DNA of 39,122 bases from Azospirillum oleiclasticum (GTDB taxonomy: Bacteria; Pseudomonadota; Alphaproteobacteria; Azospirillales; Azospirillaceae). The position numbers and the translations under genes are program-made. The notes below the pieces were generated by a model, which was not told the DNA's origin, did not search any database, and saw nothing but the letters and a program-made list of their open reading frames with translations. This document shows positions 7,986 to 16,548 of the stretch, one piece after another (position 1 is the stretch's first letter; the number at the start of each line of letters is the position of its first letter). The stretch covers positions 1 through 39,122 of the forward strand of contig NZ_JABFFR010000022.1 in NCBI RefSeq assembly GCF_013423485.1, read 5' to 3'.

Positions 7986-8169
7986 GCCGGAACAACCGCC
8001 GCTGCGCAGGCACGTTCCCTCGGCCGGTCCTGCGATCCGGCCCGCGACGCCGCGTGCCGTGGCCAGGCGACGACCGTGCCGGCCGACACGGTGCCGCAGC
8101 CCCGTGGACAGGCCCCCCCCTTTCGGGCATGAACGGGGCAGTTCCCCGCCGCCTGGACCAGCCCTCTCC

Positions 8170-9150
8170 ATGACTCTCACCGAGACCCCGTCCGCCACCG
8201 GACGCCGCATCCCCGCGGTGGACGTCGCGCGCGGCGGTGCCATCGTCGCCATGGCCGTCTATCACGCGGTGTGGGACCTCGCCTTTCTGCGGCTGCTGAG
8301 GATCGACCTGTTCGACGATCCGCTGTGGCTGACGGCGCGCACGCTGATCCTCGGCTCCTTCCTGTTCCTGGCGGGGCTCAGTCTTTCCCTGGCCGCCACG
8401 GATGGCCTCGACCGCCGCCGCTATCTGCGCCGGCTGGGGCTGCTCGCGGCGGCGGCGGCGGGGGTGTCGGCCATGTCCTACACCCTGTTCCCCGCCAGCC
8501 CGATCTTCTTCGGCGTGCTCCATCACCTGACGGTGGCGAGCGTGCTCGGCCTCGCCGTCCTGCGCCTGCCGCCGCTGCTGACGGCGGCGCTGGGCGTCGC
8601 CGTCCTCGTGGCGGGCGATACGCTGGCGCTGCCGCTGTTCGACCTTCCCTGGCTGCGTTGGGTCGGGCTGATGACCTTCGAGCCGGACTCCAACGATTAT
8701 GTTCCGATCTTTCCGTGGTTCGGGATCGTGCTGGTCGGCATCGCGGCCGGACGTCTGTTTCCACGCGCTGGCACGGTGGCGGGTTGGCAGCCGGTCGCGG
8801 GGGGTGGCCGTGCGCTCGCCTGGATGGGCCGGCGGGCGCTCGCCATCTACCTGATCCACCAGCCGCTTTTGTTCGGCGCCGCGTGGCTGCTGGCCCAGGC
8901 GCTGGGAAGCCCCGTCAGCGGCCCGGTCGGCGCACCCGCCGGCGGCACCGCCGGCGAAGGCGGCGCCTTTCTGGCAAGCTGCATCAGCACCTGTGCCCGC
9001 GGCGGCACCGCCCCCGCGGTGTGCGAACGCAGCTGCCGTTGCATCGCCGACGGCTTCCACAGGGAGGGGCTGTGGGATCAGGTCCTGAAGGATTACATCC
9101 GGCCGGAGGACCAGCCCCGTGCCAACGCCGTGGTGCGGGGCTGCCTGTAG
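8170..9150 (+). CDS. DUF1624 / HGSNAT-type membrane acyltransferase-like protein
   Basis: A 326-residue membrane protein of the DUF1624 family, related to heparan-alpha-glucosaminide N-acetyltransferase. It begins with RIPAVDVARGGAIVAMAVYH, the conserved first helix with the Asp-Arg pair, and has about seven helices ending in ALAIYLIHQPLLFG. Members are thought to move acyl groups across the membrane, but the substrate here is unknown. The last 80 residues are soluble and carry five Cys in a short span (SCISTCARGGTAPAVCERSC, then one more) plus one at the end, suggesting disulfides or a metal site. The ATG at 8170 gives a family-like N-terminus. It converges with the BrkB-type gene. Confidence 0.85.
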   Translation: MTLTETPSATGRRIPAVDVARGGAIVAMAVYHAVWDLAFLRLLRIDLFDDPLWLTARTLILGSFLFLAGLSLSLAATDGLDRRRYLRRLGLLAAAAAGVSAMSYTLFPASPIFFGVLHHLTVASVLGLAVLRLPPLLTAALGVAVLVAGDTLALPLFDLPWLRWVGLMTFEPDSNDYVPIFPWFGIVLVGIAAGRLFPRAGTVAGWQPVAGGGRALAWMGRRALAIYLIHQPLLFGAAWLLAQALGSPVSGPVGAPAGGTAGEGGAFLASCISTCARGGTAPAVCERSCRCIADGFHREGLWDQVLKDYIRPEDQPRANAVVRGCL

Positions 9151-9169
9151 GCGCCCGCAGGATTCCGCC

Positions 9170-10162
9170 TTACGCCTGCTTCCGCCCCACCGTGTCGGCG
9201 ACGTAGGCGTCGCGGTGGCCGAGCGGCTTGGGCGGCCCCTCGGTGGTGTCGCGGGCCGTCTGGTGCTCGATCTCCGAGTTCAGCTCGGCCCCCATCAGCA
9301 CGACGTAGGCGGTAAGGTTCATCCACAGCAGCAGCACGACCACCGCGCCGACCGATCCGTAGGTTTCGTTGTAGCTGCCGAAGTTGGAGACGTAGAGCGA
9401 GAACCCCGCCGAGCCGGCGAGCCAGATCAGCGTCGCGACCCCGGCCCCCCAGCTCACCCACTGCCAGCGCGGCCGGTTGCGACAGGGGGCGTAGCGGTAG
9501 AGCAGCGCCAGAACCAGCATCACCACGCCGCCCAGGATCGGCCAGCGCGCCAGCGACAGCACCCAGGCGATCGGCCCGGTCAGGCCCAGCGCCGCGATCA
9601 CCGCCGGCACCGCCACGATCAACGCCAGCGTCAGCACCAGGAAGGCCAGCCCGGCCAGGGTGAAGCCGACGGACAGGATGGCGAGCTTGATGAAGCCGCG
9701 CTTCTCCGGTTCGTCGTAGGCGATGTTCAGCGCGGCGATCAGCGCATTGGTCCCGCGCGACGCGCTCCACAGCGTCAGCAGCAGACCGAACACCACGCCC
9801 AGCGTCAGCCCCTGCTGCGGCGTGCTGGCGACCTTGCCCGCCTGGTCGCGCATGATCGACAGGACATCGCCGGGAAGCACGCCCGAAAGCTGCTCGAACT
9901 GGCTTTCCACCCCCGCGGGATCAAGCACCAGGCCGTAGATCGACACCAGCGTCGCCACCGCCGGGAACAGCGCCAGCATGCCGTAATAGGCGACCCCGGC
10001 GGCGATCATGCCGATGTTGTCGGTGGATTGCTGCTCGTAGGTCCGCCAGAGGATGTCCTTCCAGCCGAGCGCCGGGATCTCGCCAGGATGGCCGGCGGAG
10101 CGCCCGCGGCCGGATGGCTGGCGGGGAAACCGGTCATGGTGGCGCCGCGACAGTCCCAGCAT
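9170..10162 (-). CDS. YihY/virulence factor BrkB family membrane protein
   Basis: A 330-residue inner-membrane protein with six predicted helices. Family marks are DNIGMIAAGVAYYGMLALFP near residues 48-67, WSASRGTNALIAALNIAYDE in the middle, and YGSVGAVVVLLLWMNLTAYVVLMGAELNSE near the end. YihY/BrkB proteins were once thought to be RNase BN; that assignment was wrong, and their function is still unclear. The C-terminus is soluble and charged. It follows the DUF3618 gene by 13 bases and is probably co-transcribed with it. A later start is possible, since the first 30 residues are basic and variable-looking. Confidence 0.9.
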   Translation of the reverse strand: MLGLSRRHHDRFPRQPSGRGRSAGHPGEIPALGWKDILWRTYEQQSTDNIGMIAAGVAYYGMLALFPAVATLVSIYGLVLDPAGVESQFEQLSGVLPGDVLSIMRDQAGKVASTPQQGLTLGVVFGLLLTLWSASRGTNALIAALNIAYDEPEKRGFIKLAILSVGFTLAGLAFLVLTLALIVAVPAVIAALGLTGPIAWVLSLARWPILGGVVMLVLALLYRYAPCRNRPRWQWVSWGAGVATLIWLAGSAGFSLYVSNFGSYNETYGSVGAVVVLLLWMNLTAYVVLMGAELNSEIEHQTARDTTEGPPKPLGHRDAYVADTVGRKQA

Positions 10163-10175
10163 CGACCGCGGTCCC

Positions 10176-10937
10176 CTACGCCGCGGCGTCGACGAGGGCG
10201 CCGACCCGGTGGCCGACGGTCTCCATCTCGTGGAAATGCGCGCCGACCACGACCCGAAGCTCCGCGGGCAAATCCTCGTGCAGCGCCTCGCGGAACAGGT
10301 CGAGCGTACCCTGCACGCCGCGCTCGACGGCGACCAGCAGGTCCCTGCGGTGCCGCTCGCCGGCCAGCGCGTCGTTCAGGTCGTTCCACACCGGGTGCGG
10401 CGGGGCGTCGGGCTCCAGGCGCCCGCCGTGCCGGTGGAGTTCCTCCTCCAGGGCGGCGGCCGATCGGGCGAGCTGGCGGTCCACCTCGTGCAGCCGGCCG
10501 CTCAGCTCCGGATCGGCGATGCTCCGGTCCGCCTTGTGGATGGCGGCGGAGCCCTGGCGGGTGGCGGCGACGAGCCCGGTCAGGATGATGCGGATGCGCT
10601 GGTCGGAGAGCGTGGGATGGTCGCCGGGAATGCGTCGGCCCTCGATGGCCGGGGTGCGCGAGATGGCCCAGGCCAGCCACAGCACGCCGATGCCGATGAG
10701 AGCCACCGGGATCGGGTTGTCGCGGATGGCGCGGGCCGTGCGGTTCGGCTTGCCCTGCACCACGTCGCGCACGAGATCCGCCACCCCGCCCGTGAGCTGC
10801 CCCGGCGAAAGCCGGTATTCGAGTTCGTCGAGGGTGCTGTCCATGCGGGCGCGTATGGAGCGGATGTCATCCTCGAGATCCGCAGTGGTGCGCGACCCGT
10901 TGGCGTTCGGTGCCGTGCGGTCGTTGGCGGCGGTCAT
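10176..10937 (-). CDS. DUF3618 protein with ferritin-like (DUF2383/PA2169) C-terminus
   Basis: A 253-residue protein with three parts. Residues about 19-50 (DLEDDIRSIRARMDSTLDELEYRL) match DUF3618. A membrane helix follows (PIPVALIGIGVLWLAWAI, about residues 74-92). The last 70 residues (WNDLNDALAGERHRRDLLVAVERGV onward, ending in VGAHFHEMETVGHRVGAL) look like a DUF2383/PA2169-type helical bundle with Glu and His residues. It is probably anchored in the inner membrane; DUF3618 proteins are commonly linked to envelope stress. The ATG at 10937 follows GGAGGG, so the longer reading frame upstream is not used. It diverges from ccoG, with an FNR-type box between them. The C-terminal match is less sure than the N-terminal one. 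Confidence 0.78.
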   Translation of the reverse strand: MTAANDRTAPNANGSRTTADLEDDIRSIRARMDSTLDELEYRLSPGQLTGGVADLVRDVVQGKPNRTARAIRDNPIPVALIGIGVLWLAWAISRTPAIEGRRIPGDHPTLSDQRIRIILTGLVAATRQGSAAIHKADRSIADPELSGRLHEVDRQLARSAAALEEELHRHGGRLEPDAPPHPVWNDLNDALAGERHRRDLLVAVERGVQGTLDLFREALHEDLPAELRVVVGAHFHEMETVGHRVGALVDAAA

Positions 10938-11016
10938 GCCGGAACCCTCCCTCGTCTGGATGCGGGTCAGCAACACGCGGGCGTGGCGAAGGTTCCGGTT
11001 GCGGTGCGGCGGGCGC

Positions 11017-11030
11017 TTGACCGCGGTCAA
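11017..11030. promoter_or_regulatory. FNR/FixK-type operator
   Basis: TTGACCGCGGTCAA is a perfect 14-bp palindrome matching TTGAY-N4-RTCAA, the box bound by FNR and FixK. It lies in the divergent gap, 61 bases before the ccoG ATG and 79 bases before the DUF3618 start, a distance that would suit an activator site near -41 for ccoG. I infer low-oxygen induction of ccoG. Effect on the leftward pair is possible. Confidence 0.75.
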
Positions 11031-11091
11031 GAGGGCGGGCAGCGGGGGCGTCTATGGTCCGCCCGCGATCCGCAACGGAAACGAGCGACCG

Positions 11092-12540
11092 ATGCCAGAC
11101 GGCAGCCTGTACAAGCCCGCGAAGGCCAGCCTGTGGGAAACCCACGCGACCATCCACCCCAAGGCGGTGAGCGGGCGCTTCCGCCGCCTGAAATGGGCGG
11201 TCATGACGGTGCTGATGGGGATGTTCTGGCTGGTGCCCTGGCTGCGCTGGGACCGCGGGCCGGACGCGCCGGGGCAGGCGGTGCTGGTCGACCTGGAACA
11301 GGGGCGGTTCTTCCTGTTCCACGTCGAAATCTGGCCGCAGGAGATTTATTACCTGACGGGATTGATGGTGCTGGGTGCGATCGGGCTGTTCCTGGTGACG
11401 GCGCTGGCGGGCCGCGTGTGGTGCGGCTTCGCCTGCCCGCACACGGTGTGGAGCGACGTGTTCATCCGCATCGAGCGGGCCTTCGAGGGCGACCGGGCCG
11501 AGCGCATCCGGCTGGAGCGGGCGCCGTGGAGCACGTCGAAGCTGCTGCGGAAGGGGGGCAAGCACGCCGGATGGCTGCTGGTGTCCTTCGCCTCCGCCTT
11601 CGCCATCGTGGCGTGGTTCACCGACGCACCGACGCTGCTGGCCGACCTCGCGCACGCCCGCGCCTCCTGGGATGCGCTGACCTTCCTCGGGCTGTTCGGC
11701 GGCTCCACCTACCTGATGGCCGGCTTCGCGCGCGAGCAGATGTGCAAATACGCCTGCCCCTGGCCGCGCATCCAGACCGCCATGCTGGACGAGCACAGCC
11801 TGATCGTCACCTACCAGTCCTGGCGCGGCGAGCGCCGCGCGCCCAAGCGCAAGTCGGAGAGCTGGGAGGAGCGCCAGGCCCGCGGCTTCGGCGACTGCAT
11901 CGACTGCACCCAGTGCGTCCAGGTCTGCCCGATGGGCATCGACGTGCGCACCGGCGCCCAGGCGGACTGCATCAACTGCGGCCTGTGCATCGACGCCTGC
12001 GACGGCATCATGGCGGGCCAGGGCCGGCCGAGCGGTCTGATCGCCTTCGACACGCTGGCCGCCGAGGCGGCCCGCAGCGCCGCAACGCCCTACCGCGTGC
12101 CGCTGGTGCGGGCGCGCACGCTGGTCTATGTGGGACTTATGGTCGCCATCGCCGGTTTCATGGCGATCGTCTTCGCCGACCGCTCCGCCGTCGAGGCGAC
12201 GGTGCAGCGCGAGCGCGCGCCCCTGTTCGTAACGCTGGCCGACGGCAGCATCCGCAACACCTACACGGTGAAGATCGTCAACAAGCGGCACGAGCCGCGG
12301 CGCTACACGTTGACCGCGGAGGGCGTCACCGGTGCGGCGCTGTCGGTCACCGGGGCGGACGGTGCCGGCCCTTCCCTTCGGCTGGACGCGGAAGCCGACA
12401 GCGTCGGCGCCCACCGGGTCCATGTGACCGTTCCGCCGGGGACGCCGGCCGCCGCCTCCGCGCCGCTGCAATTCGTGGTGCGCGAGGAGGGGGGCGGGGA
12501 GCGGACGGCGGTGGAGTCGGTGTTCCTCGGCCCTCCCTGA
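11092..12540 (+). CDS. ccoG: cytochrome c oxidase accessory protein CcoG (FixG/RdxA)
   Basis: A 482-residue membrane ferredoxin-like protein that assists assembly of cbb3-type cytochrome oxidase, probably by reducing copper. It has the CcoG order: helices at about residues 35-55 and 85-105, the WCGFACPHTVW motif, more helices, CKYACPWPRIQ, then two 4Fe-4S motifs (CIDCTQCVQVCP and CINCGLCIDAC), one more helix and an Ig-like periplasmic C-terminus (about 375-482). All expected Cys are present. The structural cbb3 genes are not in this window, so ccoG stands alone here, with an FNR/FixK-type box upstream. The ATG at 11092 is the family start. Confidence 0.96.
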   Translation: MPDGSLYKPAKASLWETHATIHPKAVSGRFRRLKWAVMTVLMGMFWLVPWLRWDRGPDAPGQAVLVDLEQGRFFLFHVEIWPQEIYYLTGLMVLGAIGLFLVTALAGRVWCGFACPHTVWSDVFIRIERAFEGDRAERIRLERAPWSTSKLLRKGGKHAGWLLVSFASAFAIVAWFTDAPTLLADLAHARASWDALTFLGLFGGSTYLMAGFAREQMCKYACPWPRIQTAMLDEHSLIVTYQSWRGERRAPKRKSESWEERQARGFGDCIDCTQCVQVCPMGIDVRTGAQADCINCGLCIDACDGIMAGQGRPSGLIAFDTLAAEAARSAATPYRVPLVRARTLVYVGLMVAIAGFMAIVFADRSAVEATVQRERAPLFVTLADGSIRNTYTVKIVNKRHEPRRYTLTAEGVTGAALSVTGADGAGPSLRLDAEADSVGAHRVHVTVPPGTPAAASAPLQFVVREEGGGERTAVESVFLGPP

Positions 12541-12703
12541 CGGATGCTCCTGTCCGGCGGCCCTGACGGGCAGCCGCCCGTGAACAATCCTTCACCATCG
12601 GTTGATCGACACGAAGACCCCTGGTCCCGCCGCGCCGCACGCTCCAAATGAGTCATGAGACTGTGGGTCACACGACACGGAGCCCCGGCGGAGCGGGCAA
12701 GGC

Positions 12704-13255
12704 ATGCTGTTCGATTTCGAGCCTTCGGGCATCAACGACACCTATCTGCGGCTGACCCGCAACGGCGTCGGCTGCGTCATGGCGCCGGCCGGCGCCTGGA
12801 ACGGTCTTCTGCGCCTCAATTACGTGATCGCCGGCAACCCCGGCGGGCGCGAGGCTTTCCTGATCTTCCGCGCGCTGGACGTCGGATTCGACGATGGCCG
12901 CTTCTATTGGAAGGGCCGCGCCGCCCCGGTGCTGGCCACCGGTACCATGGTGGATGTGCTGCTGGAACGCGGCCTCGCCAGCGAGCCGGAGGCGGAACGG
13001 CTTCTGGCCGGTGGCTCCGGCGGTATCGGCGGCGGCGGGGACGAGGCGCTGATGCTGCGCGCCGTGCTGGGCGGGGCGGACTTCACGCCCGTCTACGAGG
13101 ACACCGCCCCCGGCGGCGGCGCGCCCCGCGTCACCGGCTACGCCCTGCGCACGCTGGGGGAGACCGACGTGCATGTGCTGAAGGTTCGCAACGGCCTGCC
13201 GACACTTGACCCGAAGGCACGGGCGGCGCTGAAGCGGCAGGTGGAGGCGGCGTAG
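12704..13255 (+). CDS. hypothetical protein
   Basis: A 183-residue protein that I do not recognise. It has no signal peptide or membrane helix. The N-terminal half (MLFDFEPSGINDTYLRLTRNG to about residue 85) looks like mixed alpha/beta. A Gly-rich linker near residues 102-113 (GGSGGIGGGGDE) separates it from a C-terminal part with LRTLGETDVHVLKVRNGLP. The ATG at 12704 is preceded by a GGAG-containing stretch. Codon use is like its neighbours, so it is probably real. It converges with the agmatine deiminase gene, seven bases apart. The 163 bases before it hold no gene that I can support. Confidence 0.72.
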   Translation: MLFDFEPSGINDTYLRLTRNGVGCVMAPAGAWNGLLRLNYVIAGNPGGREAFLIFRALDVGFDDGRFYWKGRAAPVLATGTMVDVLLERGLASEPEAERLLAGGSGGIGGGGDEALMLRAVLGGADFTPVYEDTAPGGGAPRVTGYALRTLGETDVHVLKVRNGLPTLDPKARAALKRQVEAA

Positions 13256-13262
13256 AGCCGCC

Positions 13263-14303
13263 TCAGATCCCCCCGTCCACCGGCACGGCCGCCGAGGGCT
13301 GCTGCTGGGTGATGCAGTGGATGCCGCCGCCGCCGCGCACGATGTCCAGCGCGGCGATCTGGATGACCTCGCGGTCGGGGAACAGGCGGCGGACGGTGCG
13401 CAGGGCCTCGTCGTCGGCCGGGTCCTCGAAGGCGGGCATGACGATGCCGCCGTTGGCGATGTAGAGGTTGGTGTAGGACAGCGTCAGCCGCACGCCGTTC
13501 TGGTCCTGGCGGGCGGGCTGGCGGACCGGGATCACCTCCAGCTCGCGGCCCTTGGCGTCGCGGGCGAGCTTCAGCCGGTCCAGATTGTCCTCGAACACCT
13601 TGAAGTTGGCGTCGCCGGGATCGTCGGTGGTGAGGGCCATAACCACGCCGGGGCGGACGAACATGGCGATCTCGTCCACATGCCCGTCCGTCTCGTCCTC
13701 CTGATAGCCCTGGCCGAGCCAGATGACGCTGCGGATGCCGAGATAGTCGCGCAGATGCCGCTCGATGTCGTCCTTGGACAGGTCGGGGTTGCGGTTGGGG
13801 TTGAGCAGGCACTGCTCGGTGGTCAGCAGCGTGCCCTCACCGTCCACATGGAAGGCACCGCCCTCCAGCACCAGCGGGGCCTCGTAGTCGGGCACTCCCA
13901 GATGCTCCAGGATCAGACGGCCGACCTCACGGTCACGGGCGCAGTCGGCGTAGTTGCCGCCCCAGGCGTTGAAGCGCCAGTGCGCACCGGCCAGCCCGCC
14001 CTTCCCGTCCACCAGGAAGCTGGGCCCGGTGTCGCGGATCCAGGAATCACTGATCGGGAAGGGCATGAGCTGGATGCCGGGGCCGCAGGCGAGCGACGCT
14101 TCCGCCACGTCGTCGGGATCGCAGACCATGGTCACCGGCTCGAACGTCGCGATGGCGCGGGCGACCTCCACATAGGCCTCCCGCGCGGCGTCGATTCCGT
14201 CGGCGGGCCAGGTCTCCGGGCGGCACGGCCACGCCATCCAGCAGCGCGTGTGCGGCGCCCATTCCGCGGGCATGTGGAAACCGTCGCTCGCCGGAGTCGT
14301 CAT
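13263..14303 (-). CDS. aguA: agmatine deiminase
   Basis: A 346-residue enzyme that hydrolyses agmatine to N-carbamoylputrescine and ammonia, a step from arginine to putrescine. It shows the guanidine-modifying fold: HMPAEWAPHTRCWMAWP at the start, SDSWIRDTGPSFLVD, FNAWGGNY, LEGGAFHVDGEGTLLTTEQCLLNPNRNP, DGHVDEIAMF, and the catalytic Cys330 in GGGGIHCITQQQP. All are intact and the length is normal. The partner N-carbamoylputrescine amidohydrolase (AguB) is not next to it. The putrescine import and degradation genes about 1.5 kb away fit a polyamine theme. Confidence 0.95.
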   Translation of the reverse strand: MTTPASDGFHMPAEWAPHTRCWMAWPCRPETWPADGIDAAREAYVEVARAIATFEPVTMVCDPDDVAEASLACGPGIQLMPFPISDSWIRDTGPSFLVDGKGGLAGAHWRFNAWGGNYADCARDREVGRLILEHLGVPDYEAPLVLEGGAFHVDGEGTLLTTEQCLLNPNRNPDLSKDDIERHLRDYLGIRSVIWLGQGYQEDETDGHVDEIAMFVRPGVVMALTTDDPGDANFKVFEDNLDRLKLARDAKGRELEVIPVRQPARQDQNGVRLTLSYTNLYIANGGIVMPAFEDPADDEALRTVRRLFPDREVIQIAALDIVRGGGGIHCITQQQPSAAVPVDGGI

Positions 14304-14771
14304 CCCCTCGTCCCTCTCGTTGTCCCGCCGGCCGGTCGTTGCGGCCGGTCCATGGCTCTCGTCCCCGCGGGCACCCTAACCACCGTTCGGGCGGTTTGGC
14401 AACGGGGCGATCCAATGGCGGTCCGGATGGGATAGGTCCGGGGATGATGAAATCGGAGGAAGCTCAGCCCCCGTAAGCGGAGCCGGGATGGCGGCGCCGG
14501 GCTGGCATGAAAAGCGTTGACAGAGGATTGGAAAAGCCAAGGCGAATCATCGGAAACCACAGAAGAGTACGCATGACACCGCTCCATCATTGTTGACGAT
14601 GGCGCCAATGTAACCCTTCACGGAACCGGAAACCAGCCACAGCGCGGCGGCCATGCGTGGCGAGCATGCTTCCCCGTCGCCAATTGCAGGATCGCACCGC
14701 AAGATCCGGAATGCGCCCCTCCCCGGTTCCGGGGTAGCCAGGGCAATCGGAACCACGGCGGACAGACACCC
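14304..14771. other. 468-base gap between divergent genes
   Basis: The gap separates the leftward agmatine deiminase gene from the rightward EamA gene and should hold both promoters. Reading frames here have atypical composition and no good start sites, so I call no gene. The direct repeat GGCCGGTC occurs twice near 14330-14350. A TTGACA at 14517-14522 has no convincing -10 partner. I see no tRNA-like or strong terminator-like structure. Confidence 0.4.
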
Positions 14772-15707
14772 ATGACCACGGCGAACCGAGCGATGACTCC
14801 GGGGGAATGGGGCCTGCTTCTGGCGCTGTCCCTGCTGTGGGGCGGCTCCTTCTTCTTCGTGGCGGTCGCGCTCAGCGAGTTGCCGCCCTTCACCCTGGTG
14901 CTTCTCCGGGTGTCGCTGGCCGCCGCGGCCCTGCACATCGTCCTGCGGCTGGCCGGGCTGCGACTGCCCGGCGACCGGGAGACGCTGGTGGCTCTGGCCG
15001 GCATGTCGGTCCTCAACAACGTGATCCCCTTCTCGCTGATCGTCTGGGGCCAGACCCAGGTGGCGAGCGGGCTCGCCTCCATCCTGAACGCGGCGACGCC
15101 GCTGTTCACCGTGGTGATCGCCCATGTCTGGACCGCCGACGAACGGATGACCGGCGGACGGGCGGGCGGCGTGCTGATCGGGCTGGCCGGAGTCGCGGCG
15201 ATGGTGGGGGTGGACGCGCTGCGCGCGGCCGGCGGATCGCTCGCCGGCCAACTCGCCTGCCTCGGTGCCGCCCTGTCCTACGCCATCGCGGGCGTCTACG
15301 GCCGTCGTTTCCGGGCGATGGGGGTGCCGCCGCTGGTCACCGCGACCGGGCAGGTCACGGTATCCAGCCTGTTGCTGCTGCCGGTGGCGATGGCGGTGGA
15401 TGCGCCCTGGACACTGCCGCTGCCGTCCGCGACCGTGATGGCGGCGCTGCTGGGGCTCGGGCTGCTGTCGACCGCGCTGGCCTACCTGCTGTTCTTCCGC
15501 CTGCTCGCCAGCGCCGGTGCCACCAACATCGCCCTGGTCACCTTCCTGATCCCGGTCATGGCGATCGCGCTGGGGGTCGCGGTCCTCGGCGAGCGGCTGG
15601 AGCCCCGGCATCTGCTCGGCATGGCGATGATCGGGCTGGGCCTCGCCGCCATCGACGGCCGGCCGCTGCGCGCGGTGGCCCGTCGGCTCGGGCGGGCGGC
15701 GCCCTGA
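14772..15707 (+). CDS. DMT superfamily transporter, EamA family
   Basis: A 311-residue inner-membrane protein with about ten helices arranged as two EamA repeats (about residues 10-140 and 155-290). Typical segments are LLWGGSFFFVAVALSELPPFTLVLLR near the start, the SILNAATPLFTVVIAHVW helix pair at the end of repeat one, and FLIPVMAIALGVAVLGERLEPRHLLG in repeat two. Family members usually export amino acids or other metabolites; the substrate cannot be told. The ATG at 14772 gives a short cytoplasmic N-terminus. It converges with the polyamine transporter operon, only four bases from the end of potI. Confidence 0.92.
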   Translation: MTTANRAMTPGEWGLLLALSLLWGGSFFFVAVALSELPPFTLVLLRVSLAAAALHIVLRLAGLRLPGDRETLVALAGMSVLNNVIPFSLIVWGQTQVASGLASILNAATPLFTVVIAHVWTADERMTGGRAGGVLIGLAGVAAMVGVDALRAAGGSLAGQLACLGAALSYAIAGVYGRRFRAMGVPPLVTATGQVTVSSLLLLPVAMAVDAPWTLPLPSATVMAALLGLGLLSTALAYLLFFRLLASAGATNIALVTFLIPVMAIALGVAVLGERLEPRHLLGMAMIGLGLAAIDGRPLRAVARRLGRAAP

Positions 15708-15711
15708 GCGG

Positions 15712-16548
15712 TCACCCGCCCTGAAGCGCCATCTGCTCGTCGCGTTTGCGCTGCCGTTCCTGCCGGGCCAGGACCAGCGTGGCGACGAAGATGCCGGTGG
15801 CGACCAGCAGCACGATGACCGTCGCCAGAGCATTGATCTGCGGTGACACGCCGAGCCGGACGGAGGAGAAGATCACCATCGGCAGCGTCGTGGAGCCCGG
15901 GCCAGACACGAAGCTGGCGATCACCAGGTCATCCAGCGACAGGGTGAAGGCGAGCAGCCAGCCCGACACGATGGCCGGCGAGATGATCGGCAGGGTGATG
16001 ACGAAGAAGACCTTGGCCGGCCGGGCGCCGAGATCCATCGCGGCCTCCTCCAGGCTGTCGTCCATGCTGGACAGGCGCGACTGCACGATCACCGCGACAT
16101 AGGCCATGGCGAAGGTGGTGTGGGCGATGGTGATGGTGGTCACCCCGCGCCCGTCCGGCCAGCCGACCAGCCCCTCCAGCGCCACGAACAGCAGCAGCAG
16201 CGACAGGCCGGTGATCACCTCCGGCATCACCAGGGGTGCCGTGATCATGCCGCCGAACAGCATCCGCCCGCGGAAGCGCCCGAAACGCGCCAGCGCCAGC
16301 CCGGCCAGCGTGCCCAGCACCACCGCGAAGCTCGCGGATATCGCCGCCACCTTGAGCGACAAATAGGCGGCGTCGAGAAGCTGCGTGTTCTCCAGCAGCT
16401 CCCCGTACCACTTCGTCGAGAAGCCGCTCCACACCGTGACCAACCGGTTCTCGTTGAAGGAGTAGAGCATCAGGAGGAAGATCGGCACATACAGGAAGGC
16501 GTAGCCGAACCACAGCGCCCAGCCGAGCGGACCACCGAACCTTTTCAT
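15712..16548 (-). CDS. potI: putrescine ABC transporter, permease PotI
   Basis: A 278-residue permease of the binding-protein-dependent family with six helices, forming half of the membrane channel. It begins WALWFGYAFLYVPIFLLMLYSFNENR, typical of PotC/PotI. The EAA loop that contacts the ATPase is seen as EEAAMDLGARPAKVFFVITLP. FTLSLDDLVIASFVSGPGSTT is characteristic of the polyamine branch. Its ATG overlaps the potH stop (ATGA), so translation is coupled. It is the last gene of the operon. Confidence 0.93.
   Translation of the reverse strand: MKRFGGPLGWALWFGYAFLYVPIFLLMLYSFNENRLVTVWSGFSTKWYGELLENTQLLDAAYLSLKVAAISASFAVVLGTLAGLALARFGRFRGRMLFGGMITAPLVMPEVITGLSLLLLFVALEGLVGWPDGRGVTTITIAHTTFAMAYVAVIVQSRLSSMDDSLEEAAMDLGARPAKVFFVITLPIISPAIVSGWLLAFTLSLDDLVIASFVSGPGSTTLPMVIFSSVRLGVSPQINALATVIVLLVATGIFVATLVLARQERQRKRDEQMALQGG

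Noticed and set aside
10867..12471. Leftward open frame of 534 codons opposite ccoG
   Set aside because: Antisense to a complete CcoG with all Cys motifs, and it has no recognisable domain.
14517..14550. TTGACA as a sigma-70 promoter for the EamA gene
   Set aside because: No reasonable -10 element lies 16-18 bases downstream.
14300..14608. Leftward open frame of 102 codons in the gap before agmatine deiminase
   Set aside because: No ribosome-binding site, atypical composition and no motif; it probably covers promoter DNA.
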